DNA of 64,000 bases from Cytophagaceae bacterium (GCA_016722655.1 JADKIR010000004.1:1612001-1676000), one strand, 5' to 3'; shown: positions 45,183-54,006, counted from the first letter of the stretch. Made by a program: numbers and translations. Notes: generated by a model not told the origin, from the letters alone.

Positions 45183-46982
45183 TTAAAAAACGTATTTACT
45201 CTCATTGAGCATTGCATCAGCTATTCTGCGACGGGCATCTTTGGTATTGATAGGGTCTATTTTTGTAAACCTTTTCAGACCCATCAACATAACCCTCAAC
45301 TCATCACCTTCAGCAAAGGCCTGAATGGCCTCTCTTCCCGATGCCTGACAAATTGCAACAGCATCGTGAAGATTTACCACAGCCATCTCTTTCTGAAGAG
45401 CAACGGCCGATTCTCCTTTCATGGCAATAAGTTTCTCCGCTCTCAAAAGTGCCGATTCGGCAACATATATTTCAATTATCATGTCTGCAGTATGCATCAG
45501 GATTTCCTGCTCATGCGACAGCTTCATCATAAATTTCTGAACGGCAGCTCCGGCGATCATCAAAGCAGCTTTTTTAAGATTTTTCAATACTTTTTTCTCA
45601 GCTGCAAAAACCACATCATCATCATTAAGACTGAAATCAGGAATTGAAAGAATCTCTTTTCCTACAGACGTGGCCGGTCCCAAAAGGTCGAGTTCACCTT
45701 TCATGGCACGCTTAAGATACATGTCGAGTATCAAAAGTCTGTTGATTTCGTTGGTGCCTTCAAATATCCTGTTGATTCTGGAATCTCGGTAAGCACGATC
45801 CATTGGGGCATCGGCCGAATAGCCCATTCCACCGTAAATCTGAACACCCTCATCAGTTACCAGATCAAGGGCCTCAGAGCCATGAACTTTCAAAATTGCA
45901 CATTCGATAGCGTATTGTTCCAGAGCTTTGAGCTTAGCCTTGGCATCAGTCATTCCTTCCGAAATAAAGGTATCAATCAGATCATCAATATTTTGTCCCG
46001 CACGATAACAAGCTGACTCCGATGCCCATATTTTTATGGCCATTTGTCCCAGTTTATGTTTAATAGCACCGAATCTACCAATAGAAATACCAAATTGTTT
46101 GCGTTCGTTGGCATAGTTTACGGCGTGATTCAACACACCTTTTGATCCGCCAATGGCTGCGATTCCCAATTTAATACGACCAATATTCAGGATATTAACC
46201 GCTATTTTGAAACCATTTTCTCTGTCAGAAAGCATATTTTCAACAGGAACCATGCAGTCGTTGAAGAAAATCTGACGGGTATCTGAGCCTTTTATTCCCA
46301 TTTTATGCTCAGGTTCATTCATTGTGATGCCTCCATGAGATTTTTCAACAATAAATGCTGTAAGGTTTTTGTCGTCTTCGATTTTTGCAAAAACTATAAA
46401 AACATCAGCAAAGCCACCATTGGTGATCCACATTTTCTGACCAGTGATTTTATAGAATTTACCGTCGGCAGTGAGTTCGGCTTTGGTTTTACCACTGTTG
46501 GCGTCAGAACCGGAATCAGGTTCGGTTAAGCAATAAGCGGCTTTCCAAACACCAGAAGCCAGGTTGGGAAGATATTTTTGTTTTTGTTCTTCGTTTCCAT
46601 AATATAAAATGGGTAGCGTGCCGATTCCCGTATGTGCCGACTGAGCCACAGAAAATGAATAACCCGCACCCAAAACTTCTGCAACCAACATAGAAGTATT
46701 GAAATTCATCCCAAAACCACCGTAAGCTTCCGGAACTGCCGTTCCCAATAAACCAAGTTCTCCGGCCTTGTCCATCAATGATGAAATCAAATCGGGTGAC
46801 TTGGCATGATCTATTTCATACAAAATCGGATGTACTTCAGTTCGAAGAAAATCACGGCAGGTATCGGCTATCATTTGCTGCTCCTCGTTAAATTCTTCTC
46901 TCACAAATACCTGATCAGCAGTGGTTTCTTTGATTAAGAATTCGCCACCTTTAAGGGATGATTTTTCAGCTACGGTTGACAT
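45183..46982 (-). CDS. Acyl-CoA dehydrogenase
   Basis: 599 residues. A FAD enzyme that makes the first double bond in beta-oxidation. Signatures: AYCLTEPDSGSDANSGKTKA, ITGQKMWITNGGFADV, YANERKQFGISIG and IYGGMGYSADAPMDRAYRDS followed by RINRIFEGTNEINR. At about 600 residues it is of the longer, very-long-chain type, with an extra C-terminal helical domain. Two palindromic operators of the MarR type lie upstream. No thiolase or hydratase gene is adjacent. Confidence 0.92.
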   Translation of the reverse strand: MSTVAEKSSLKGGEFLIKETTADQVFVREEFNEEQQMIADTCRDFLRTEVHPILYEIDHAKSPDLISSLMDKAGELGLLGTAVPEAYGGFGMNFNTSMLVAEVLGAGYSFSVAQSAHTGIGTLPILYYGNEEQKQKYLPNLASGVWKAAYCLTEPDSGSDANSGKTKAELTADGKFYKITGQKMWITNGGFADVFIVFAKIEDDKNLTAFIVEKSHGGITMNEPEHKMGIKGSDTRQIFFNDCMVPVENMLSDRENGFKIAVNILNIGRIKLGIAAIGGSKGVLNHAVNYANERKQFGISIGRFGAIKHKLGQMAIKIWASESACYRAGQNIDDLIDTFISEGMTDAKAKLKALEQYAIECAILKVHGSEALDLVTDEGVQIYGGMGYSADAPMDRAYRDSRINRIFEGTNEINRLLILDMYLKRAMKGELDLLGPATSVGKEILSIPDFSLNDDDVVFAAEKKVLKNLKKAALMIAGAAVQKFMMKLSHEQEILMHTADMIIEIYVAESALLRAEKLIAMKGESAVALQKEMAVVNLHDAVAICQASGREAIQAFAEGDELRVMLMGLKRFTKIDPINTKDARRRIADAMLNESKYVF

Positions 46983-47014
46983 TTTTTGTACGAAATTTAA
47001 AAGATGAATTAACA

Positions 47015-47028
47015 GTATGCAAGCATAC
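47015..47028 (-). promoter_or_regulatory. MarR-type operator, proximal copy
   Basis: Perfect palindrome GTATGC-AA-GCATAC, 33 bp upstream of the acyl-CoA dehydrogenase start codon and just downstream of the predicted start point. Confidence 0.7.
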
Positions 47029-47055
47029 CATTTTGCAAATTAAAAAAGAAAAATA

Positions 47056-47074
47056 ATGTTATGCAAGCATACTA
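47056..47074 (-). promoter_or_regulatory. MarR-type operator, distal copy
   Basis: ATGTTATGCAAGCATACTA, identical over all 19 nt to the reverse complement of the MarR gene operator (30403-30421). On the minus strand its central TTG lies 20 nt before TTAATTTG, a near-consensus -7 box, as at the MarR promoter. Confidence 0.75.
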
Positions 47075-47129
47075 ATATTATTTTTTGGTAAAACTGTATT
47101 AAAAGAAGATAAAAAAGGGCAATCTGTAT

Positions 47130-48635
47130 TCAAAAATCGGTTTCGTAGATGACATTCTTTGTGTAGGAATTTGAAACTTTAACCCTGTCTAGCCATCCGG
47201 TTCCTTTGGTCATGTATCTGATATCCGTTATTTTTTTGCCACTTAATATGGGATTATACTTTCCTGAGAAAACCTGATTTTCATTGACAAAAACAGATAT
47301 TTTTCCAGTTTTGGTTATTATTTTTATATCATTCCATTGGTTTTGATCTATGCCAAATAAGTCCAGATCAACATCTAAACTAGTGGGTGCATGGGGTCTT
47401 CTGAAAATAGTTTTGCCAATGACCAACTTGGCATAGTCGGTACAACCTTTCATTACAAAATTGCTTTCTAAAATATTGAATTCTTCATCAAAAATGTTAA
47501 AACTCATGTCATAGCAGGTTTCGCCACCACTGGCTTCCGGGTTTTTGATTCTGGCTTCAAACATTAAGCTGTCTAAAGTGACCGGGAAAATTTGAGTCAA
47601 AACTGCCACCGTATTCCGGATATCGTTTTCATCTTTGATTTCATCAGGAAGGTCAGCCGGATTGAAATGAAAACTGCCGTTTTGGAAATAATTTTTCTCT
47701 TCAGATATATTGGTTATCCAGTTGTTGTCATTGAAGATTCCATAACCCCATGCTACCCAATGGTTGGGTTTGGAAAATACCGTATGATAAATAGTTTTGA
47801 TAATCTGATCGTTGACAATGAGTTTAAGCCGGTAGATTCCCGGATAAAAGTATGTTTGTGAAATCGTGTCTTTGGTTTTTGAAGATGAAAAAAAATAGGA
47901 TTGGTTGGAGCTTAAAGAAAGGATTTTTCCAACACCTAATTCAACTTCTACTTTTTTGACATTTCGTAATTTGGAAATATCATACGCAATACGAACTGAT
48001 TGCGGATATTGACCCACAGTCTTGATCACTCTAAATTCGATAGTTTCCAATGCTCTTTCTGAAAATGGTAGGTTGGTCCACCAATATTTTGCACCCCAAA
48101 TGAGCAAAATAAAACCCAGAATAAGTCCGGCAATTTTGTATCTCTTTTTTAATGATGAAATCACCTTAAATTTTAAATAGGTAGGTTCATTTATCTGAAC
48201 GATTTCGGTATTTCGTAGTGACGGAAGCAAGCTTTCTGAAACATTGAAATAATTGACCTGTACATTGGAGTTTTCAAGATCTTTATTTTGTTCCAAAAAA
48301 TCTTCCCAGCTATCATATCCCAAAAACAAAACAATAGCAGTGCGGGTGTGGGATTGAATTCGTACCGACTTAAGATTATGCTCAAAAATATACCTTCTCA
48401 AAAAGTCCTTACTGAAAAGATACCTGGAGCTTTGATTGCCGACTTTTGATTTTATATCTGCCTCAATACCCTGTATCAGGGTTTCGAGGAATCCATTCTT
48501 ATTTTTTATGGCATCAAAAGACTCAAGTTCACCAAAAATATCCAGTCCTAATGCCTGCCAATTGTCTATTATTTTTTGAAAAAACTGTTCTCTGAGCTCC
48601 GTGAGAAAGAGCTGGTTTTGTAGCTGTAAATGCAT
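47130..48635 (-). CDS. Single-pass membrane protein with N-terminal helical domain and extracytoplasmic beta domains
   Basis: 501 residues. The N-terminal about 120 residues are helical and contain FLRRYIFEH followed by TAIVLFLGYDSWEDFLEQN; the LGYxSWxDF motif recurs in the N-terminal modules of many uncharacterised Bacteroidota signalling proteins. One membrane helix (about 168-186, IAGLILGFILLIWGAKYWW) separates it from an extracytoplasmic part: a PKD-like beta sandwich (about 200-290, FYPGIYRLKLIVNDQ) and a jelly-roll, LamG-like end (about 330-500). This looks like a receptor that senses outside and signals inside. It is divergent from the LytTR gene. Function unknown. Confidence 0.75.
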   Translation of the reverse strand: MHLQLQNQLFLTELREQFFQKIIDNWQALGLDIFGELESFDAIKNKNGFLETLIQGIEADIKSKVGNQSSRYLFSKDFLRRYIFEHNLKSVRIQSHTRTAIVLFLGYDSWEDFLEQNKDLENSNVQVNYFNVSESLLPSLRNTEIVQINEPTYLKFKVISSLKKRYKIAGLILGFILLIWGAKYWWTNLPFSERALETIEFRVIKTVGQYPQSVRIAYDISKLRNVKKVEVELGVGKILSLSSNQSYFFSSSKTKDTISQTYFYPGIYRLKLIVNDQIIKTIYHTVFSKPNHWVAWGYGIFNDNNWITNISEEKNYFQNGSFHFNPADLPDEIKDENDIRNTVAVLTQIFPVTLDSLMFEARIKNPEASGGETCYDMSFNIFDEEFNILESNFVMKGCTDYAKLVIGKTIFRRPHAPTSLDVDLDLFGIDQNQWNDIKIITKTGKISVFVNENQVFSGKYNPILSGKKITDIRYMTKGTGWLDRVKVSNSYTKNVIYETDF

Positions 48636-48675
48636 TGTAAATTCTTAGTTTTCAGGATAATGTCTTAAATATATT

Positions 48676-48731
48676 GATTTGCAAATCATTTTGCAAAAGT
48701 TTTTTGATTTTGCAAAATCACTTTTGCAAAA
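48676..48731. promoter_or_regulatory. Cluster of four TTTGCAAA palindromes
   Basis: The divergent spacer between the membrane-protein gene and the LytTR gene holds four palindromes with a TTTGCAAA core, centred at 48681/82, 48693/94, 48712/13 and 48726/27, the longest being GATTTTGCAAAATC (48706-48719). Their number and crowding point to a control region, perhaps for the LytTR protein. The core resembles part of the Bacteroidota -7 box (TTTGCA), which is the alternative reading. Confidence 0.55.
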
Positions 48732-48789
48732 AAAATACATCAAGATTTTCCTTAATTAGCTTACTGATTGGCCTAAAACTTAATTTACC

Positions 48790-49116
48790 ATGAAAACTCC
48801 AAAAATACTTAAGGTTTCGGAAGAAGCCAGAATCTGCCATTTTAGGTCTGACATCAATTACACCGTTTTGCATCTTGAAAATGGGAAGTCTTATATATCT
48901 GGATATAATATTAAAGTCTTTGAGGAATTGTGTTTGGACGATTTTATTAAGGTGAACCGCTCTGACCTGATTAATGTAAAATCAATCAAAAACGCTATGT
49001 TGATTGATAAAAACTGGATGTTTAGACTTTCAAATGGTAAGGAAGTGATAGTTTCTCGTCGAAGAATAGCTAAGCTCAAAGAAAATTATCCCAATTTGTT
49101 TAAAGTAAAATATTGA
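48790..49116 (+). CDS. Stand-alone LytTR DNA-binding-domain regulator
   Basis: 108 residues, almost all of it a LytTR domain: ICHFRSDINYTVLHLENGKS, VFEELCLDDFIKVNRSDLIN, IKNAMLIDKNWMFRLSNGKE and VIVSRRRIAKLKENYP. There is no receiver domain, so the signal must come from elsewhere, perhaps the divergent membrane protein. It is 7 bp from the next gene, so it is co-transcribed with the fibre-like and Hcp-like genes and likely regulates them. Confidence 0.88.
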   Translation: MKTPKILKVSEEARICHFRSDINYTVLHLENGKSYISGYNIKVFEELCLDDFIKVNRSDLINVKSIKNAMLIDKNWMFRLSNGKEVIVSRRRIAKLKENYPNLFKVKY

Positions 49117-49122
49117 AAAAAT

Positions 49123-50247
49123 ATGAGAAAAGTATATACAGCCCTATTCCTTATTATTACTTCCGGCCAATTACTGGCACAGTCAATTACCATTCAGCCT
49201 AATAGTAGTAACGGTAATTTACTCATTAAAAGCCCCCAGTTTGTTTATGGGAATATTTCAACTACCTCCTCCGGTGGTGCAGATTTATTTTTCAGGAGAA
49301 GCGAGCCGTCAAATGGCATTGGATTGACCGGTACAGAAGTAGGAAGGATAAGTACATTTGACGACAGATTGCAATTTGAGTCAGTAAATCCTCATTTCAT
49401 GAATTTTAAAGTGAATGGCGGCGATAGATTAAGTATTCTGAATAATGGATACATAGGAATAAATACCGTTACACCAAGCCGCTTTTTTCAGGTTAATGGA
49501 AGTACGATTTTGACCGAAACATCAGATACTGCCAATGTGCAGATAGGTATTACAAATTCAAATATCGCCAAATTGGTGGTCAGCAGCAGTGGATTTCCCA
49601 ACGGGGTATATATAGACGCTTTTAATACTGGTGGAGGTCATGCTCTCAATGTAAATGGCTCAACCAGACTCAATGGCTTGCTGGAAGTTCAGAACACCCT
49701 TTCGGTGTTTCCTTCTGCTGTTAGTATTACAGGGAACATGAATGTAGCGGGTTCTTCCGCTGTGTCTGGTAATCTCACCGTAGGCGGTAATCTAAGCAAA
49801 GGAAGTGGGACATTCAAAATCGATCATCCGCAGGATCCTGAGAACAAATATCTCCTACATAGTTTTGTAGAAAGCCCCGACATGATGAATATCTATAATG
49901 GCAACATTATAACGGACTCAAAAGGGTACGCAACTATCAAATTGCCTGATTACTTTGAAGCTTTGAATATGGATTTCCGGTATCAGCTGACCGTAATAGG
50001 TGCTTTTAGCCAGGCGATTGTGGCGGAAAAAGTAAAAAAGAATCAATTTAAAATTCAAACCCAAAAGCCCAATGTGGAGGTCAGCTGGCAAGTAACCGGA
50101 GTGCGAAAAGATGCTTATGCTGAAAAAAACCGGATTAAAACAGAAGTGGAAAAACCTGATGACGAAAAGGGATATTACCTTCATCCTGAAGCTTATGATC
50201 TTCCTGCTAACAGAGGTGTTTTGAATGCAAAGAAAATAGCTCATTAA
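49123..50247 (+). CDS. Exported fibre-like protein with conserved C-terminal module
   Basis: 374 residues with a signal peptide (MRKVYTALFLIITSGQLLAQ). The middle has tail-fibre-like repeats (LSILNNGYIGINTVTPSRFF, GNMNVAGSSAVSGNLTVGGN), as in phage tail-fibre and S74-type proteins. The end is a conserved module known from many Bacteroidota and Planctomycetes exported proteins: KYLLHSFVESPDMMNIYNGN, LPDYFEALNMDFRYQLTVIG and VEVSWQVTGVRKDAYA. Lies between the LytTR gene and two Hcp-like genes. Function unknown; an extracellular structural role is inference. Confidence 0.8.
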   Translation: MRKVYTALFLIITSGQLLAQSITIQPNSSNGNLLIKSPQFVYGNISTTSSGGADLFFRRSEPSNGIGLTGTEVGRISTFDDRLQFESVNPHFMNFKVNGGDRLSILNNGYIGINTVTPSRFFQVNGSTILTETSDTANVQIGITNSNIAKLVVSSSGFPNGVYIDAFNTGGGHALNVNGSTRLNGLLEVQNTLSVFPSAVSITGNMNVAGSSAVSGNLTVGGNLSKGSGTFKIDHPQDPENKYLLHSFVESPDMMNIYNGNIITDSKGYATIKLPDYFEALNMDFRYQLTVIGAFSQAIVAEKVKKNQFKIQTQKPNVEVSWQVTGVRKDAYAEKNRIKTEVEKPDDEKGYYLHPEAYDLPANRGVLNAKKIAH

Positions 50248-50272
50248 TAAAAAATTATTAAACTTAATTCTT

Positions 50273-50851
50273 ATGAAAAAAATTTTCAAACTGATATTTT
50301 TGGTAATTCTGACGGGGTTTAAAATACAAGCTCAGGATTTTGAAATGTTTATGGATGTGGACGGAATACCCGGCGAATACGTCACCAACCCAAATAGGGC
50401 AAGTGTTTTTACACCTGCTCCAAATGCACAAACCATTGCTATATTATCAAGTGACTTTATTGAAAGCCGCACAATTGCTAAGAATAATAATACCATGGAG
50501 CCTGGAAATCCTAATTTGATTAGAGAAATGGAAATTTCTTTCATTTTGGATAAGGCTACGCCATTGTTGCTGGAGAAAATGTGGCAGAGGCAACTCATTT
50601 CTAGTATCAAAATCTATACTGACCGCCTGTATAACAACGGACTAAATCAGGATGAGTTTATCAAAACCGAACTCACTGATGTTTTTATAAAAAGCATCTC
50701 TATGCAGTCCTCAGAAGAAAGTGCACCGGTTTTTAGTATGACCATTACTTTTGAGAAAATTAAAAGGTCGTTTGCTTTGCGTGATAACTATAATGTGTTA
50801 ATTGACACAGGAAACTTCAATTTCAATTATGATACTAATAGCGTTGACTGA
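50273..50851 (+). CDS. Sec-exported Hcp-fold protein 1 (T6SS tube-protein-like)
   Basis: 192 residues. A signal peptide (MKKIFKLIFLVILTGFKIQAQ) precedes a domain with the order of Hcp (DUF796) motifs: FEMFMDVDGIPGE at the start, EISFILDKATPLLLEKMWQ (compare the ASPxLxxA stretch), SSIKIYTDRL, then FIKTELTDVFIKSISMQSSE and MTITFEKIKRSF at the end. Classical Hcp has no signal peptide and is secreted from the cytoplasm by T6SS; this one would be exported by Sec. Weaker match than the next gene, so the fold call is moderate. Confidence 0.65.
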   Translation: MKKIFKLIFLVILTGFKIQAQDFEMFMDVDGIPGEYVTNPNRASVFTPAPNAQTIAILSSDFIESRTIAKNNNTMEPGNPNLIREMEISFILDKATPLLLEKMWQRQLISSIKIYTDRLYNNGLNQDEFIKTELTDVFIKSISMQSSEESAPVFSMTITFEKIKRSFALRDNYNVLIDTGNFNFNYDTNSVD

Positions 50852-50866
50852 TAAATTCAAATTTTT

Positions 50867-51403
50867 ATGAAAAAATATTTAATTTTATTCTTTTTGACAA
50901 TCATTAACTTTGGATTATTTGCCCAAGGTCGCATTTTTTTAAAATACACAGGTCCCGATATAGTTGGTAGTTCAGTGGTCTCGGGGTATGCTGGTCAGGT
51001 AGAAATCTTAAATCTATCCTATAATATCTATAATGTCGTCAATCAAAATTCATTTGGTGCTGGCCCGATAGTAAGTCAGCCATCCAGCCCGGGTTTGATA
51101 ACTTTTTATAATTTAATAGAGAAATCAAGCCCTGCAGTGGGAGCCGAATTTTTCAGAGGTACAGAATTTAATAAAATTGAAATCAGGATGACCAAAGGAA
51201 ATAACCCATTGTTGGAATATTTTCTAATAGAATTAGAAGATGCAATAATAACCTCCATACAAAGTGTAAGTCAATATCAAGAAAAAATACAGATTTATTC
51301 CCCAAGAATCAAATTTACATATACCCCGTACAATAACTTTAGTCAAGCTCAGCCCAATGTGGTAAAAGGCTGGGATTATTTAACCAATACAGCAAATAAT
51401 TGA
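50867..51403 (+). CDS. Sec-exported Hcp-fold protein 2 (T6SS tube-protein-like)
   Basis: 178 residues. A signal peptide (MKKYLILFFLTIINFGLFAQ) is followed by a recognisable Hcp domain: IFLKYTGPDIVGSS, YAGQVEILNLSYNIYNV, SSPAVGAEFFRGTEFNKIEI, LLEYFLIELEDAIITSIQSV and KIQIYSPRIKFTYTPYN, matching the Hcp run of strands and the final W/FTYxP. 15 bp after the first Hcp-like gene. No TssB, TssC, VgrG or ClpV gene is near, so this is not a normal T6SS cluster. Confidence 0.75.
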   Translation: MKKYLILFFLTIINFGLFAQGRIFLKYTGPDIVGSSVVSGYAGQVEILNLSYNIYNVVNQNSFGAGPIVSQPSSPGLITFYNLIEKSSPAVGAEFFRGTEFNKIEIRMTKGNNPLLEYFLIELEDAIITSIQSVSQYQEKIQIYSPRIKFTYTPYNNFSQAQPNVVKGWDYLTNTANN

Positions 51404-51509
51404 GGTTTCAAAAACTTGTTTTAACAGTACAAAAGGCGGTTTCAAATAAGGACAATATAATTTAGCTTAGAAGGCAGGAGGATTTCAACAAAATCTGAAA
51501 TACCTGCTG

Positions 51510-52709
51510 CTATTCTTTGATTAGTTTATTGATAAAATTCTCAAACCCGGCAATGTATTTCTCATAATAAACGCCCGTTCCCGGCCCGCTGAAGCCGGTA
51601 TGGATTTTCCTGACAACTCCTTTTTTGTCGATAATGATAGTAGTCGGGAAACCCATCACTTTGTTGAGCATCGGGAGTTTTTTGGAGGGGTCATTGTCGG
51701 TTGTTTTTCCGGCCAATACCACCGGGTACTGGATTTTGAAACGCTCCACCATGCGGTTGATTTTTGGATGTGCAATTGCAGGGTCTTCGGTCCTTTCAAA
51801 GCTTAAACCCACCACTTCAAAGCCTTTTTTGTTGTATTTTTTGTAGAACTGCGTCATAAATTGGGTCTCATCCATGCAGTTGGGGCACCAGCTACCCATG
51901 ATTTGCAGCACCAAAACCTTGTTTTTAAATCTTTCGTCGGTCGAGGCAACTACATTTCCTTTGGTATCTTTAAAAGAAAAATCAACAGAAGTAAAGCCGG
52001 GTTTCAGGTAAGTGAGTTTTTCTGCATCGGGCAGCTCGGCTTTGGGGTCTAGCACTGCATTCCAGTCTTCGGTTACGGTAAACGAAGAGCAGAAACGTCC
52101 GCCCACCAGGCTATCACCTTTAATTTTGGCAGAAAAAAGATATACATGATTGCCGTCAAGAGCTGAAAGTAGCAGGCTGTCGTTTCTGGTATTTCCTTGC
52201 AAAAATCGGTAATCACCGGTAGGAGTGAGGATAGAGCCTGTAACTTCTGTGCCTTTTTGTTCAAAAACTCCCAAAACTTCGTCGGTGCTTTTTCCATCAA
52301 AAAACTTCACCAGATATTTTCCTGAAATATTCTTTTTAGAAGGGGAGGGGTTTATGAATCTTCTTGAATCATTTTTCTGAGCCACAAAATTGGCCTGACG
52401 AAGCGGTGCATTGTAAGGTTTTTTCTTGAAATAGCCCGTCATTTTATCACCTTCTATTTTGGCGTGAATTTCAGCATCATACAATTCCATTCTGAGAAAT
52501 AAAGAATCCCCCGAAATGCGGGCTTCATCAAATGGAATTTTTTCTTCGGCATTGAGCGAATAAGCCATCAACTTACCACTGTTTTTTTCAAATTTCAGAT
52601 TGAAGGGCATTTGACCAATCACCGTTGGGAATTCCCCCCGCCAAACTCCGGTAATGTCCTGAGCGAAAGCATTTAGGCTTATAAATACAAGTAGCAATAT
52701 CTTTTTCAT
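51510..52709 (-). CDS. TlpA/AhpC-type thiol-disulfide oxidoreductase with N-terminal extension
   Basis: 399 residues from the ATG at 52709 (a TTG five codons earlier is unlikely). A signal peptide (MKKILLLVFISLNAFA) and an about 220-residue N-terminal beta-rich region precede a thioredoxin-fold domain with the redox motif GSWCPNCMDETQF and the cis-Pro loop MGFPTTIIIDKKG. It acts in the periplasm on protein thiols. The N-terminal region resembles DUF4369-like or lipocalin-like domains found fused to TlpA in Bacteroidota. Stands alone. Confidence 0.88.
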   Translation of the reverse strand: MKKILLLVFISLNAFAQDITGVWRGEFPTVIGQMPFNLKFEKNSGKLMAYSLNAEEKIPFDEARISGDSLFLRMELYDAEIHAKIEGDKMTGYFKKKPYNAPLRQANFVAQKNDSRRFINPSPSKKNISGKYLVKFFDGKSTDEVLGVFEQKGTEVTGSILTPTGDYRFLQGNTRNDSLLLSALDGNHVYLFSAKIKGDSLVGGRFCSSFTVTEDWNAVLDPKAELPDAEKLTYLKPGFTSVDFSFKDTKGNVVASTDERFKNKVLVLQIMGSWCPNCMDETQFMTQFYKKYNKKGFEVVGLSFERTEDPAIAHPKINRMVERFKIQYPVVLAGKTTDNDPSKKLPMLNKVMGFPTTIIIDKKGVVRKIHTGFSGPGTGVYYEKYIAGFENFINKLIKE

Positions 52710-52962
52710 ATTCTTTGGTTTCAAACTATTTTTAGCAAATTTATTGGGAATAAACTCAAGGGCAAAACCATTTACAGTATTTGAAAGTTCATAGCCTGTT
52801 TTTTATGATATTTAAAATAAAAAAATTAACCATTAAGTCCATTTAGATATTAAGATTATTAAGGATTGTTATTTTTAAGATTTCCTGTTTCTGCCTTCTT
52901 AATTTTCTTCAAATCTAAATGTTTCAAAAAACGAAATTTACGTCAACAAAAAATTTAATCAT

Positions 52963-53937
52963 TCAATTCTTCGCTGCAGGTGCCTGGTAGATTATTTTGC
53001 CTTTGTCATCAAATTCGGTAAGGACTACGGGTTGGGTCTCGACAAATGGATCATTGGTAAAAAGAGTTTCTTTCTTGCGGCGGTTGCCCGGGTAATACTC
53101 AATCCATTTCCCTATTTTTTTTCCTTCATCATACTTGCCTTCTTCTGCCAGTGTGCCGTCTTCAAAGAACCTGTAATAATTCCCCGCAACCTTGCCATAT
53201 TGCTTAGGCAAAATCTCTTTGATTTTTACACTGTCGGCAAAATAAGATATTTCCGCTTCCTGCAAAAAACCTCTTTTGTAATAAACCTTGTCCAGCAGAT
53301 TAAAATCTTTATCATAAGTGAGCCAGCGACCATCTTTTGCTCCCAGATAATAATATCCTTCGGCCATCAGGTTTTCTCCTCGATATTCTTTGTAAGGACC
53401 ATGAAGCAGCACATTGGTGCGTGTGTCACGTGTGAGTGCTTCCACTATTTTATTGGTTTTTTTATCAAACCAGGTGTAGCTTCTCAGATATGGATTTGGT
53501 TTTTGATGATTTTTAAGCAGATAAAATTCTTTGTATTCCAATCTTGCTCCGGATCCTCTTTTCCAAATTTTCTTTTCAATGGCTATTTTTTCATAAGATT
53601 TACCATCAAAAATGGCTGCTTTAGCTTTGGCAATCTCCTTTTTAGCTTTTTTTGATTTCTTTTTGGCATTTTCACTTACACTCGGCAGGGTCTCATTCAA
53701 AAACTTTTTGGCATCAGCTATAGAATTTATCTCCTGGTCACCAACTTTTACTGATCCTTTGGCCGTTGGAAGATTAACATCTACCGGCAAAGTACTTTCT
53801 ATTTTTTGCTCTAAAGTCATGTTTTTTCTTTCCGCTTTTTTCTCTGCTTTGGTTTTGGCTTTTGGCACCACATCCTGAGCATAAGTAAAGAGTAATGGGC
53901 TAAATGTGAGGAGCAATATGATGGCGATTCTTTTCAT
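52963..53937 (-). CDS. Exported MORN-repeat-like protein
   Basis: 324 residues with a signal peptide (MKRIAIILLLTFSPLLFTYA). After a Lys/Ala-rich helical region (about 25-115) come MORN-like repeats: LLHGPYKEYRGENLMAEGYY, AKDGRWLTYDKDFNLLDKVY, YYRFFEDGTLAEEGKYDEGK and KIGKWIEYYP. Such proteins are sometimes annotated as YwqK-like. Function unknown; the position is divergent from the fucose-synthase gene. Confidence 0.75.
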   Translation of the reverse strand: MKRIAIILLLTFSPLLFTYAQDVVPKAKTKAEKKAERKNMTLEQKIESTLPVDVNLPTAKGSVKVGDQEINSIADAKKFLNETLPSVSENAKKKSKKAKKEIAKAKAAIFDGKSYEKIAIEKKIWKRGSGARLEYKEFYLLKNHQKPNPYLRSYTWFDKKTNKIVEALTRDTRTNVLLHGPYKEYRGENLMAEGYYYLGAKDGRWLTYDKDFNLLDKVYYKRGFLQEAEISYFADSVKIKEILPKQYGKVAGNYYRFFEDGTLAEEGKYDEGKKIGKWIEYYPGNRRKKETLFTNDPFVETQPVVLTEFDDKGKIIYQAPAAKN

Positions 53938-54006
53938 TTATCGGGCCTTCTGTAGTACTTTTGTATTTCTTAATTAATTTTTTAAAACGTAAATTTCAGT
54001 AAAAAA

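Noticed and set aside
50273..51403. Complete type VI secretion system
   Set aside because: Only Hcp-fold proteins are seen; no TssB/TssC, VgrG, baseplate, membrane-complex or ClpV genes, and both Hcp-like proteins have Sec signals.
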